Assembly (NCBI GenBank): GCA_944321885.1
Contig: CALUNB010000013.1
Span: 1-54,664 of the forward strand
DNA from: an uncultured Bacteroidales bacterium
Lineage (GTDB): Bacteria > Bacteroidota > Bacteroidia > Bacteroidales > P3
Direction: 5' to 3'
DNA length: 54,664 bases
Position numbers and translations under genes: made by a program. This document shows, piece by piece, positions 8,823 to 17,145 of this stretch; the stretch's first letter is position 1; every line of letters begins with the position of its first letter. Under the pieces are notes generated by a model. The model was not told where the DNA came from. It did no database searches and saw only the letters and a program-made list of their open reading frames with translations.

Positions 8823-8976
8823 ATTGCGCATCATCAAGGAAACGGAAAAAATCGTATATTTAACCGCTGTTTCCTTGGTATCGGCCTTGGCAAGACGGGA
8901 AGGCCGCCGGGCGTAGTCGTTACGGTTGAGGAATTAAAAAAACAACATAAATACTTATATGTAAAACCAAAAAACC

Positions 8977-10890
8977 ATGTATTCAAGAAACCTTTTGAAA
9001 ATGGCAGTCCTGGCGACCGCTTTTTTGCTTCCTGTCCTTTCTTGGTCGCAAGTGAGGACTTATTTTGAAGATGACTTCGCAGCGGGGCCCTCGGCCCAAT
9101 GGTGGAACCTGGAGGGGAGCACGCAAATCGAGGCGGCCGGAGGGCCTTATTACCTGGTGGCCATGTCTTCCACTTCCTACATGGCCGGATGGGCTTACGA
9201 CCCGGATGCCGAGTTGATATCCCGTTCGGGGCAAGCGGTGGCGACCACGCCTTTGGACGGGGTCTATGCCTTGTTGACACTTCCATACACATTGGAGGCG
9301 GGAGCGGTGGAGAACGTCTTCAGCCTGGATTACCTCTATGCGGCCACGGGTACCAGCACGGACCGGAATTTCGGCTTGATGGCGCGTGCCGCAGGGGGCG
9401 AGTGGGACACGGTGTACCGCTTGTATGACAACGGAGCCACCTTGGCCGACGAGGACGAGGGGACGTGGGAAGTGGTCTTGCCGGAGAGCTATGCGGGCCA
9501 GGAAGTGGAACTGGCGGTTTTCTGCGACAATGCATCGGAAGTCCCCTTCGTGTTCATGTTCAACAACGTGGAATTTGCCGCATGGACGTCGGCAGCGAGC
9601 CTTATAGCCAGCGTGGATCCGGTGCTGGTGACGGAAGCCGATTTGGGTGTAGAACTGCGGCTCCGTACGGCAAGCCGGGAAACGGTCTCTTCGGCCCAGA
9701 TGTCGTGGCAGATAGAGGGTTCGTCCACGGTAAACACCTTCGATTTGAGCCGGAGCCTGTCGGCCGGCCGGGAAACGACCCAGGCTTTGGACCTTCCGGC
9801 CACGGACTTGACCTTGGGTTCGGTACATACCCTTCTGGCTTGGAACAACAGTGCGAACGGGGAAACGGTGGCAAGCCCGGACACGATGCGGTGGCGGTTC
9901 ACCTACGTGGCCGAAGCGGACGCTCCCGCTTTCGTGCCGTCGGTGGAAGTCTTCACCTCGGCCACTTGCGGACCCTGCGCCACGATGAACCGGATAATGA
10001 ATCCTGTGCTGGAGCAATTGAAAGAGGCGGGGAACCTGAACATCATCAAGTACCAGGTGAACATCCCCAGCGCGGACCGCTACTACATACCCGACAACGG
10101 GCGGCGTCAGAGCTTGTACGGGGTCAATTCGGCACCCTCCCCGTTTTACAACGGGACTGTGGATATGGGAGATTGGTATTCGGGTTCCTGGTCGCCTGCG
10201 GCCACGGAGCTGCGTGACCGGGCTTTGGCCGATTGCGCGACGGGTTCCCTGGTACGGGTGGAATATACGCGCGTGGAACTGGACAGCACGGAAGGGATGT
10301 TGAGCTTCGATTTGGGGCTGGTGGCTTTGGCCGACATGGAGGCGAGCGTGTTCACCTCGGTCATCGAGGGGACGACGACGGGCAACCGGGGCAGCAACGG
10401 GGAACGCGAGTTCCATTGGGTGACGATGGCCATGCCGGGTGGTGCCTACGGGGAGGAAGTTTCGTTGAAGGCGGGTGAAACGATCACTTTCACGTATGAA
10501 GTGGACATGAGCGAGACCAATGTGGAGGAATATTCGGATTTGGAAATCGTCTGCCTGGTGCAAAATCCCGATGACCTGTCTGTTTACCAGAGTGCGGGCT
10601 TTGACATTTACGCAGACGAACCGGGGAATTTGCCTCAAGGTTCCGAAGCCGCTGACATGCTTCCCCAGGTTCGTCTTTATCCGAACCCCGCCCGGGAAAC
10701 GGCATTCCTGACAGGCTTGAATCGGGCCGAGGTGCAAGTTTTCGATTTGGCGGGACGTTTGGTTTATGAAGCAGGATACGTTGACAACCAGTTGGAAATC
10801 CCGGTAGCATCTTTCCTGGCCGGTACCTATATGTTGCATGTGTCGCAGGATGGTGTGTCTTGTGTCCGGAAATTGACGGTGTTGAAGTAG
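8977..10890 (+). CDS. T9SS-exported Omp28/thioredoxin-like protein, paralogue 3
   Basis: 637 residues, signal peptide MYSRNLLKMAVLATAFLLPV then LSWSQ. The mature N-terminus VRTYFEDDFAAGPSAQWWN is closest to that of paralogue 1. It contains the same beta-sandwich, Ig-like and Omp28/thioredoxin domains; the redox motif is EVFTSATCGPCATMNRIM with Cys331 and Cys334, preceded by Thr. The T9SS type A sorting domain is complete (RLYPNPARETAFLTGLN ... GTYMLHVSQDG ... LTVLK). No recognisable promoter was found in the A/T-rich leader. A strong terminator follows at 10949. The three genes are similar in length and domain order, which points to tandem duplication followed by divergence of loops around conserved cores. 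Confidence 0.88.
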   Translation: MYSRNLLKMAVLATAFLLPVLSWSQVRTYFEDDFAAGPSAQWWNLEGSTQIEAAGGPYYLVAMSSTSYMAGWAYDPDAELISRSGQAVATTPLDGVYALLTLPYTLEAGAVENVFSLDYLYAATGTSTDRNFGLMARAAGGEWDTVYRLYDNGATLADEDEGTWEVVLPESYAGQEVELAVFCDNASEVPFVFMFNNVEFAAWTSAASLIASVDPVLVTEADLGVELRLRTASRETVSSAQMSWQIEGSSTVNTFDLSRSLSAGRETTQALDLPATDLTLGSVHTLLAWNNSANGETVASPDTMRWRFTYVAEADAPAFVPSVEVFTSATCGPCATMNRIMNPVLEQLKEAGNLNIIKYQVNIPSADRYYIPDNGRRQSLYGVNSAPSPFYNGTVDMGDWYSGSWSPAATELRDRALADCATGSLVRVEYTRVELDSTEGMLSFDLGLVALADMEASVFTSVIEGTTTGNRGSNGEREFHWVTMAMPGGAYGEEVSLKAGETITFTYEVDMSETNVEEYSDLEIVCLVQNPDDLSVYQSAGFDIYADEPGNLPQGSEAADMLPQVRLYPNPARETAFLTGLNRAEVQVFDLAGRLVYEAGYVDNQLEIPVASFLAGTYMLHVSQDGVSCVRKLTVLK

Positions 10891-10948
10891 GATGCCGGGA
10901 CTTCGCGTCCTTTGGAGGTGCATGTGCCGGAACTGTCCTTTGAAAAAT

Positions 10949-10984
10949 ACCCCGTTGCAACCATGTGCAGCGGGGTGTTTTTTT
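10949..10984 (+). terminator. Rho-independent terminator after the T9SS trio
   Basis: ACCCCGTTGCA / TGCAGCGGGGT, 11 bp with one G-T pair and a 6-base loop, followed by seven T. Confidence 0.9.
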
Positions 10985-11006
10985 CCCGGGACCTTTTGGC
11001 CGCACG

Positions 11007-11035
11007 TTTCCTTTTAGGTATTTTGACTAAATTTG
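11007..11035 (+). promoter_or_regulatory. Promoter upstream of the cysteine desulfidase gene
   Basis: TAAATTTG at 11028-11035 matches TAnnTTTG exactly. A TTTCC at 11007-11011 sits at approximately the -33 position. The leader would be about 110 bases; the rest of that leader shows GC-rich inverted sequence but nothing I can identify as a riboswitch. Confidence 0.55.
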
Positions 11036-11149
11036 CAAGCCTACAGGCTCAAGCCGTTTTGTGGCGGGGCCTGAAGGGTTTGGGGCCGACCCCGTGATGG
11101 AGAAGGCCGGGAGGGGTGCCGCGGGGATAATCATTGAACACGGAAAAAA

Positions 11150-12457
11150 ATGCTGAACACGAAGAAAGTGAAAGACATGTACTACTTGCTCCATAAGGAG
11201 GTAGTACCGGCTTTGGGGTGTACCGAACCCATTGCGGTGGCTTTGGCTGTGGCCAAGGCGACGGAAACGTGGCGGGAACGTCTTGCGGGAACCGATGCGA
11301 TGCCGGAGAAGATTCGTATCCGGACCAGTTTGAACATTTACAAGAACGGGATGGGGGTCGGGATTCCGGGAACGAATTTGACCGGTTTGTACATCGCTTC
11401 GGCCTTGGGTGCCATGGTAGGGGACTCGAAGAAAGAATTGGAAGTGCTGGCCGGGGTGGAACCACGGCATGCGGACTTGGCCCAGGCGTACGTGGCCGAA
11501 GGCCGGGTTGCCATTGAAATCGCAAAGGATTGTAACAAGGTATATGCCGAAGCCCTTTGCGAAGGCCAAGGACATACGGCCAAGGCTGTGATCGAGGAGG
11601 AGCACCAGAATATCGTCCAGGTGGAATGCGACGGGAAGGAAGTTTTTGCCAAGCAGGGCGGGACGGCCGAAGCCCAGGCGGAGGAGGATGCTTACGGCAT
11701 CACGATGGATGAGATTTTCGAGTTTGCCACCACCCAGCCGTTCGAGGATATCCGTTTCATCATCGAAGCGGCGGGTCTGAACCGCAAGCTTGCCGATTAC
11801 GGTATCGAACATAAGTCGGGGATGGGCTTGGGGGCGACCCTGTTGGGCTGGATGAAGAAAAACCGGGCCTTGGACGAATATACCGACTATGCGATGGCCA
11901 TGACGGCGGCGGCTTCGGATGCCCGCATGTCGGGGGCTTTGCTTCCTGCCATGAGCAACTCGGGCAGCGGGAACCAAGGCATCACGGCCATGGTGCCGAT
12001 TCTGGCGGTGGCCGAAAAGACGGGCGCTTCGGAGGAAAAGCTGGCCCGGGCTTTGATTCTGAGTAATTTGACAGCCATCCATATCAAGCATGGTTTCGGT
12101 CGTCTTTCGGCGGCTTGCGGTTGCGTGGTGGCTTCCACCGGAGCGGCCTGCGGGGTCTGCTATTTGTTGGGCGGCAACCAGGAGCAAGTGAAGTACGCGG
12201 TCAAGAACATGATCGGGAACCTGACGGGCATGGTTTGCGACGGGGCGAAATTGGGTTGCGCGCTCAAGGTGGCTTCGGGAACCAGCGCGGCCATGCAAGC
12301 TGCGGTGCTGGCCTTGGACAATATTTATGTACCGGGGACGAACGGTATCATCGAGGATGATGTGGAACGTACCATCCAGAACATCGGTTATATCGCCAGC
12401 AAGGCCATGAACGAGGCCGACAACGTGATTCTGGATATCATGCTGAACAAACAGTAG
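11150..12457 (+). CDS. cyuA: L-cysteine desulfidase family protein (UPF0597 / CyuA-like)
   Basis: Iron-sulfur lyase of the L-serine dehydratase alpha-chain superfamily. Family members break L-cysteine into pyruvate, ammonia and sulfide. The N-terminal EVVPALGCTEPIAVALA motif is diagnostic. Cluster-binding cysteines are seen in SAACGCVVASTGAACGVCYL and in GMVCDGAKLGCALK, and GTSAAMQAA follows. Length 435 is normal. The ATG at 11150 gives the usual start. The gene is followed after 66 bases by class II aldolase on the same strand; the two may be co-transcribed and share the terminator at 13560. A role in using cysteine as a carbon or energy source, with release of H2S, is inferred from the family. 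Confidence 0.87.
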   Translation: MLNTKKVKDMYYLLHKEVVPALGCTEPIAVALAVAKATETWRERLAGTDAMPEKIRIRTSLNIYKNGMGVGIPGTNLTGLYIASALGAMVGDSKKELEVLAGVEPRHADLAQAYVAEGRVAIEIAKDCNKVYAEALCEGQGHTAKAVIEEEHQNIVQVECDGKEVFAKQGGTAEAQAEEDAYGITMDEIFEFATTQPFEDIRFIIEAAGLNRKLADYGIEHKSGMGLGATLLGWMKKNRALDEYTDYAMAMTAAASDARMSGALLPAMSNSGSGNQGITAMVPILAVAEKTGASEEKLARALILSNLTAIHIKHGFGRLSAACGCVVASTGAACGVCYLLGGNQEQVKYAVKNMIGNLTGMVCDGAKLGCALKVASGTSAAMQAAVLALDNIYVPGTNGIIEDDVERTIQNIGYIASKAMNEADNVILDIMLNKQ

Positions 12458-12523
12458 GTCGTTGACCTACCGGGTCCATGGGCGTGCAGGCCAGGAAAGA
12501 ATGAAAATTAAAAACTTTCGGAT

Positions 12524-13516
12524 ATGACGAATTACAAGGAACTCGGCTTGGTGAACAGCCGGGAGCTGTTCAAGAAGGCCATGGAAGGGCGTTACGCGAT
12601 TCCGGCTTTCAATTTCAACAATATGGAACAGTTGCAGGCCATCGTGCAGGCTTGCGCGGAGACCCGCTCGCCGGTGATTTTGCAGGTTTCCAAGGGGGCT
12701 CGCCAATATGCGAACCAAACCTTGCTGCGTTACATGGCGCAAGGGGCTGTGGAGTATGCCAAGGAATTGGGTGTCGCGGTGCCTATCGTGTTGCATCTGG
12801 ACCACGGGGATAGCTTCGAACTCTGCCAGAGCTGTATCGAGTACGGTTTCTCGTCGGTCATGATCGATGGTTCGCACCTGCCGTATGCCGAAAACATCGC
12901 CTTGACGAAGAAGGTGGTGGAATACGCCCACCGGTACGATGTGACGGTGGAAGGGGAACTGGGCGTGTTGGCCGGCATCGAGGACGAGGTCCAGGCTGAA
13001 CACCATACCTATACACAGCCTGAAGAGGTGGAAGATTTCGTGAAACATACCGGGGTGGACTCCTTGGCCATCTCTATCGGTACTTCGCATGGAGCCAACA
13101 AGTTCAAGCCGGAACAATGTACGCGGAACGCGGACGGGGTTTTGGTCCCGCCTCCCTTGCGTTTCGATATCCTTGAAGAAGTGGAAAAACGGATTCCGGG
13201 TTTCCCCATCGTCTTGCATGGTTCGAGCAGCGTACCGCAGGATTTGGTGGCGGTAATCAACAAGTATGGCGGGGCTTTGAAGGATGCGATTGGCATTCCT
13301 GAGGAGCAGTTGCGCAAGGCGGCTTCCTCGGCGGTCTGCAAAATCAATATCGACAGCGACGGACGTATCGCCATGACGGCGGCCGTGCGCGAGGTTCTGG
13401 CTACCAAGCCGGCCGAATTCGACCCGCGCAAGTACCTGGGACCGGCCCGCGATTGCTTGCGGGATCTCTACAAGCATAAGATTATCAACGTGCTGGGGAG
13501 CAATGACAGGATTTGA
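12524..13516 (+). CDS. fba: Class II fructose-bisphosphate aldolase
   Basis: Zinc-dependent aldolase of glycolysis and gluconeogenesis, cleaving fructose 1,6-bisphosphate to dihydroxyacetone phosphate and glyceraldehyde 3-phosphate. Motifs: AIPAFNFNNMEQLQAI (N-terminus), VPIVLHLDHGDSFELC with the zinc His and catalytic Asp, VEGELGVLAGIED, the phosphate-binding SIGTSHGANKF, FPIVLHGSSSVP (zinc His), and CKINIDSDGRIAMT. Length 330 fits the class IIB type. A clear terminator follows. No residue expected for catalysis is missing. Confidence 0.95.
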   Translation: MTNYKELGLVNSRELFKKAMEGRYAIPAFNFNNMEQLQAIVQACAETRSPVILQVSKGARQYANQTLLRYMAQGAVEYAKELGVAVPIVLHLDHGDSFELCQSCIEYGFSSVMIDGSHLPYAENIALTKKVVEYAHRYDVTVEGELGVLAGIEDEVQAEHHTYTQPEEVEDFVKHTGVDSLAISIGTSHGANKFKPEQCTRNADGVLVPPPLRFDILEEVEKRIPGFPIVLHGSSSVPQDLVAVINKYGGALKDAIGIPEEQLRKAASSAVCKINIDSDGRIAMTAAVREVLATKPAEFDPRKYLGPARDCLRDLYKHKIINVLGSNDRI

Positions 13517-13559
13517 GGGTCGAGCCTTTTGAAGAGGACTTTCGATTCATAAAAATTAA

Positions 13560-13596
13560 ATGCCGGGAATGGTCGAAACCATGCCCGGCATTTTTC
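13560..13596 (+). terminator. Rho-independent terminator after fba
   Basis: ATGCCGGG / CCCGGCAT with an inner ATGGT/ACCAT extension, followed by TTTTTC. Confidence 0.9.
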
Positions 13597-13625
13597 TTAG
13601 GAAAGGGTGCGTCCCTGACAAAAAA

Positions 13626-13808
13626 TTATTGTTCTTCCTCTTCGTTCACAATCGCTTTGGCTTTCCGTTTACTTTCGGTTATAGGGTAGTCAACTGAATG
13701 CCCAAGGTGAGACACCTGTCGCAACAAAACCTGTGATATCCAGAAACGATAAGGATTGTCGGGTTTCGATAGATGCCCATTCCTTGTGAAAGAAGTCGTT
13801 CCGGGAAA
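13626..13808 (-). pseudogene. C-terminal fragment of an unrecognised gene
   Basis: On the minus strand an open frame runs from the element B junction to the stop at 13626 and reads ...NPYRFWISQVLLRQVSHLGH...SVDYPITESKRKAKAIVNEE.... It has no start codon of its own and looks like the end of a protein with a charged tail. Element B is inserted directly at its upstream edge. I do not recognise the family; it may be chance coding. Confidence 0.3.
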
Positions 13809-13813
13809 ATAAA

Positions 13814-14006
13814 CCCAAATCGGTCATTAGACTTTGGGGAGATTGCCCGCTTGTGTCATGCAGCATGCTTCTCGCCTAGCCGAAGGCGTAGCGGGCTACG
13901 TCGAGGCGTAGCGAGAAACAGGATGCGGACAGAGGCGGGCAAGATGCCCGAAAGCCTCATTTTCCTAACCGAAAACAGCCCCGGCGTGTCTAATGACCGA
14001 TTTGGG
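13814..14006 (+). mobile_element. Element B, copy 1 (193-bp MITE-like repeat)
   Basis: Perfect 17-bp terminal inverted repeats: CCCAAATCGGTCATTAG at the left, CTAATGACCGATTTGGG at the right. A 5-bp target duplication ATAAA lies at 13809-13813 and 14007-14011. The inside holds a near-palindromic core around GTAGC-gg-GCTAC. The segment 13854-13915 (62 bases) is identical to 20749-20810 in the other copy, while the sequence between core and ends differs at many positions. It codes for no recognisable protein. Confidence 0.88.
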
Positions 14007-14015
14007 ATAAATGAG

Positions 14016-14150
14016 AGGCGGTGATTTTGCAATCTGCGGAAAGCCGGTGCGTAACGGAAAACAATACGAGGGATTCGGCTCTGGCCTCGTACCAAAGTAC
14101 GTTTTCCAAACCGAATCCCTCGCGCAACACCGCAGAGTGCTCGTTATCAC
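14016..14150 (-). terminator. Large nested hairpin downstream of the carboxyspermidine dehydrogenase gene
   Basis: CGAGGGATTCGG (14067-14078) and CCGAATCCCTCG (14111-14122) are a perfect 12-bp inverted repeat. On the minus strand it is followed by T-rich sequence, suiting termination of the gene that ends at 14158. Outside it, GGCGGTGATTTTGCAATCTG and CAGAGTGCTCGTTATCACAC resemble the two arms of element R, so this may be a member of that family carrying a large insert. Confidence 0.6.
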
Positions 14151-14157
14151 ACAACAA

Positions 14158-15366
14158 CTACAGTTCCAAGTCGGCATTGATGATTTCTTCCCACGGCAAA
14201 CCTTCGGGTCCGAGGATTTGGAGGAAGGGATCGGGGTCGAACTCTTCCACGTTGAAGACACCAGGCTTCTTCCAAAGGCCTTTGAGGTGCATCATGGCCC
14301 CAACCGTGGCCGGAACGCCGGTGGTGTAGCTGACCCCTTGGGTCCCGGTTTCCTTGTAGGCTACTTCGTGGCTGCAGTTGTTGAAGATATAATAGGTCTT
14401 TTCCTTGCCGTCCTTGAGGCCTCGGATCCGGCAACCGATCGAAGTCCAACCCTTGTAGTTGGCGCCCAGATCGCCGGGATTGGGCAGAACGGCCTTGAGG
14501 AACTGGATAGGCACGATTTTGTGGCCTTCGTAGTCGATGGGGTCGATACGGTCCATGCCGATGTCTTGGATGACCCGCAAGTGGGTCAGGTACTCTTGGC
14601 CGAAGGTCATCCAGAAACGGGCCCGTTTCAAGGTCGGGAAATTCTTGACCAAGGATTCCAATTCCTCGTGGTACATCAGGTAGGATTCCTTGGGTCCGAT
14701 GTGGGGATAGTTGAGCGTATGGTGGACACTCAGCGGGTCGGTTTCATGCCAGGCCCCGTTTTCCCAGTACTTTCCGCGCTGGGTGATTTCCCGGATATTG
14801 ATCTCAGGGTTGAAGTTGGTGGCGAAAGCCTTGCCGTGGTCGCCCGCGTTGCAGTCCACGATGTCGAGGTACTGGATTTCGTCGAAATGGTGCTTGGCGG
14901 CGTAGGCGGTGAAAATACTGGTCACGCCCGGGTCGAAACCGCAACCGAGGATGGCCGTCAACCCGGCTTCCTTGAAGCGGTCTTGGTAAGCCCATTGCCA
15001 GCTGTATTGGTACTTGGCCTCGTCCAAGGGCTCGTAGTTTGCCGTGTCGAGGTAGTTGGCCCCGGCGTTCAGGCAGGCGTCCATGATATGGAGGTCTTGG
15101 TAGGGCAGGGCCACGTTGATGACCAATTCAGGTTTGAATTTTTCCATCAGGGCGGTCAGCTCGGGGACATTGTCGGCATCCACCTTGGCCGATTCCCAGC
15201 GGGCTTGTTTCAGGCCTCTTTTTTCAAGCGATTGGAGGATGGCCTCGCATTTGGACTGGGTCCGGGAGGCAATCAGGACATCCGAAAAAATTTCAGGATG
15301 TGCGGCGACTTTGTGGGCCACGACCGTGGCGACCCCGCCGGCACCGATAATCATGACTCTGCTCAT
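14158..15366 (-). CDS. Saccharopine dehydrogenase family protein, probably carboxyspermidine dehydrogenase
   Basis: 402 residues with an N-terminal NAD(P)-binding Rossmann fold (MSRVMIIGAGGVATVVAHKV; then DVLIASRTQSK). The conserved central sequence LGCGFDPGVTSIFTAYA and KAFATNFNPEINIREIT match the LYS1/carboxynorspermidine-synthase branch. In Bacteroidetes that branch makes carboxyspermidine from putrescine and aspartate semialdehyde for spermidine synthesis. The partner decarboxylase is not in this window. The start ATG at 15366 gives the expected glycine-rich beginning. True saccharopine dehydrogenase of lysine metabolism is less likely from the sequence pattern, but the substrate has not been shown here. 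Confidence 0.85.
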   Translation of the reverse strand: MSRVMIIGAGGVATVVAHKVAAHPEIFSDVLIASRTQSKCEAILQSLEKRGLKQARWESAKVDADNVPELTALMEKFKPELVINVALPYQDLHIMDACLNAGANYLDTANYEPLDEAKYQYSWQWAYQDRFKEAGLTAILGCGFDPGVTSIFTAYAAKHHFDEIQYLDIVDCNAGDHGKAFATNFNPEINIREITQRGKYWENGAWHETDPLSVHHTLNYPHIGPKESYLMYHEELESLVKNFPTLKRARFWMTFGQEYLTHLRVIQDIGMDRIDPIDYEGHKIVPIQFLKAVLPNPGDLGANYKGWTSIGCRIRGLKDGKEKTYYIFNNCSHEVAYKETGTQGVSYTTGVPATVGAMMHLKGLWKKPGVFNVEEFDPDPFLQILGPEGLPWEEIINADLEL

Positions 15367-15529
15367 GGTGTCTTGGGTTTTTTAGTTACAACAATTGGCT
15401 GCGGGCTGGCGCTTGGGGGAAGAGCGGGGAGGCCCGCTTCTTGCTCGTGTCCGGTGTTTTTCCGGCCAAGCGCCTGCACTTTGCAAATTTACAAAGTTTA
15501 AGTCAATTCCGGACGCTCCTGGAGTGTCC

Positions 15530-16816
15530 TTAGAGAACCATGAATTTCCGGTTTACGGAAAGTCCTGTTCCCGTGTGCACCCGCAACACGTGGAGCCCGG
15601 GGCGGAGTTGTCCGGCAGGAATTTCCATGGAACCCTTGCAGGCTGGGAAGTACGCGACCCGTTGTCCGTTCATATTGAAGATTTCCAATGTGTAAGACGG
15701 TTCGTTGGTGTGGAGGTGGAGCCTGTCTTGGACGGGAACCGGATAGAGTTCCAACGTGATTCCTTCTTTCGTTTCGTTGGGGGTTGAGGACAAGCTTGCC
15801 ATGACACGGACATAAGCCGACCGGCCGTTGCGGACGGCTTTGAACAGGGCTGAGCCTTGGCTGTTGGCTTGGAGGAAGCGGGCTTCGAGGAGGTTTCCTT
15901 CCGGGTCGATTCGGAAATTGACGGAAGCGGAATCGCTCTGGCTTAACCTTTCCACTTGGTAGTGTCCGGTGCCAGGAAGCTGGAAAATCTGGTCGAATCC
16001 GGCAGAGGCATTGGCAAGAGGCTCTTTGGGGTTCGTGGCGGCTTCCGTCAGGCTGGCCTCCAGCAAGAAGGTGTCGATCCGGGGACCGGCATGGAAGTCG
16101 TCAAGGCAGAAATAGGAAGGAATGAGCTCGCCATATTGGTTGCTTTGGCTGCTGCTGACCGAAAATTCCACGGAGCTGACTGGACCGAGGGAAGAAAGGT
16201 CGCACCATTCCCAGGTGGAAAGGAAGTAGTGTTCGGCCGGATCTTCGTCCCGGTAGTCGGCCAGGAAGAATTCGAGGGTGTCGGTGGGCGTTTGGCGGTT
16301 TTTCCCCACGATGGTGAGTTTGAGGAAGTCTCCTTGGTCGAAAGCCGTGGCCCCGAACGCATCTCCGTTGAGGGCCGAGTGGGCGGCATAGGTGTTGTTG
16401 GCCAAGTAAACGCCTTGGAGGGTCTTCAGGACACTGTCCGGAGTCTTGGCAATCGCCGGGGAACCGGTGAAGGTGTAGCCGATGGCAAAGGCGGTGGAAC
16501 CGGACCCGCCGCCGGGATAGCTGCGGTATTGGTTGTCGTAACTTAGGCTCGTGTCATATCCGGAAAGGCTGATGTTGCTGTATGCGAAACCGTTCCAAGA
16601 TTGCCATTCGGCATTGAAGTTGTTCTCGAAAAGGAAACCGCCGCTTTGGAAGTCGTTGAGGCCGTTGGTGTCTTGTCCGGACCAATAGGATTCGGGGGCG
16701 AGGCCGAGGTCTTCGAACCCGGCAATGCTGTCGAGGGAGGTCCGGGCTTGGTGTCCGGATGCCGTGCAGAGGCTGCCGATGAGACAGAATGCTGTTGTCA
16801 GATGTTTGATTTTCAT
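15530..16816 (-). CDS. T9SS-exported DUF4465 protein
   Basis: 428 residues. The signal peptide is MKIKHLTTAFCLIGSLCTASG. Residues about 30-245 match the DUF4465 pattern: FEDLGLAPESYWSG, NFNAEWQSWNGFAYSN, FAIGYTF, LANNTYAAHSALNGD, FLKLTIVGK and the closing YFCLDDFHAG. The C-terminus is a type A T9SS sorting domain (LELYPVPVQDRLHLHTNE ... GLHVLRVHTG ... KFMVL). DUF4465 proteins are extracytoplasmic and in some Bacteroidetes occur with cobalamin or other nutrient uptake genes. No TonB transporter or riboswitch is near this one, so its ligand is open. Confidence 0.85.
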   Translation of the reverse strand: MKIKHLTTAFCLIGSLCTASGHQARTSLDSIAGFEDLGLAPESYWSGQDTNGLNDFQSGGFLFENNFNAEWQSWNGFAYSNISLSGYDTSLSYDNQYRSYPGGGSGSTAFAIGYTFTGSPAIAKTPDSVLKTLQGVYLANNTYAAHSALNGDAFGATAFDQGDFLKLTIVGKNRQTPTDTLEFFLADYRDEDPAEHYFLSTWEWCDLSSLGPVSSVEFSVSSSQSNQYGELIPSYFCLDDFHAGPRIDTFLLEASLTEAATNPKEPLANASAGFDQIFQLPGTGHYQVERLSQSDSASVNFRIDPEGNLLEARFLQANSQGSALFKAVRNGRSAYVRVMASLSSTPNETKEGITLELYPVPVQDRLHLHTNEPSYTLEIFNMNGQRVAYFPACKGSMEIPAGQLRPGLHVLRVHTGTGLSVNRKFMVL

Positions 16817-16896
16817 ATATTTTTTTTGATGTTTTTGAAGGCCGGTCCCTCGTTCTGGGAGCTTGGAAGGTGCCGGTTTCCGGGTGGCAAAGGTAA

Positions 16897-16922
16897 GAAG
16901 CTGTTTAAAATTTCTTACAATC
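16897..16922 (-). repeat. Element A end fragment
   Basis: GAAGCTGTTTAAAATTTCTT and the following ACAATC match the terminal 26 bases of element A in the same orientation as copy 2, preceded by TAA. The similarity fades after this point. It sits in the leader region between the DUF4465 gene and surE; the rest of 16817-17145 holds only the surE promoter. Confidence 0.7.
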
Positions 16923-16985
16923 TTGGACCGGTTTCCGGGTTGCTGTTTGGAATTTTCCGCTTCCGGGCGGCATGGATGAATTTTG

Positions 16986-16993
16986 TACTTTTG
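16986..16993 (+). promoter_or_regulatory. -7 promoter element of surE
   Basis: TACTTTTG matches TAnnTTTG. No good -33 TTTG is found at the expected spacing. The leader would be about 145 bases. Confidence 0.45.
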
Positions 16994-17145
16994 CCAGGGC
17001 TTGAAGCAAGCACCTGGTCTTGGTTTCCCGCAGGTTTGGAAGGGGGATTGCGGTCCTCTCCCGCCTTGAGGGGCCGGATTTCAGCCGGGCGGGGACGGGA
17101 TGTTCCAGCCTGGAAGGTGTTCCGGGCATTAAAAAGAAAACAGAT

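Noticed and set aside
11036..11149. Leader of the cysteine desulfidase gene considered as a riboswitch
   Set aside because: GC-rich with some inverted sequence, but no conserved riboswitch motif could be found by eye.
13856..14095. Conserved peptide read from element B (...LATPRRSPLRLRLGEKHA...), also at 20751-21017
   Set aside because: The two frames agree only because the DNA core of element B is identical and palindromic; the flanks do not agree and there is no common start.
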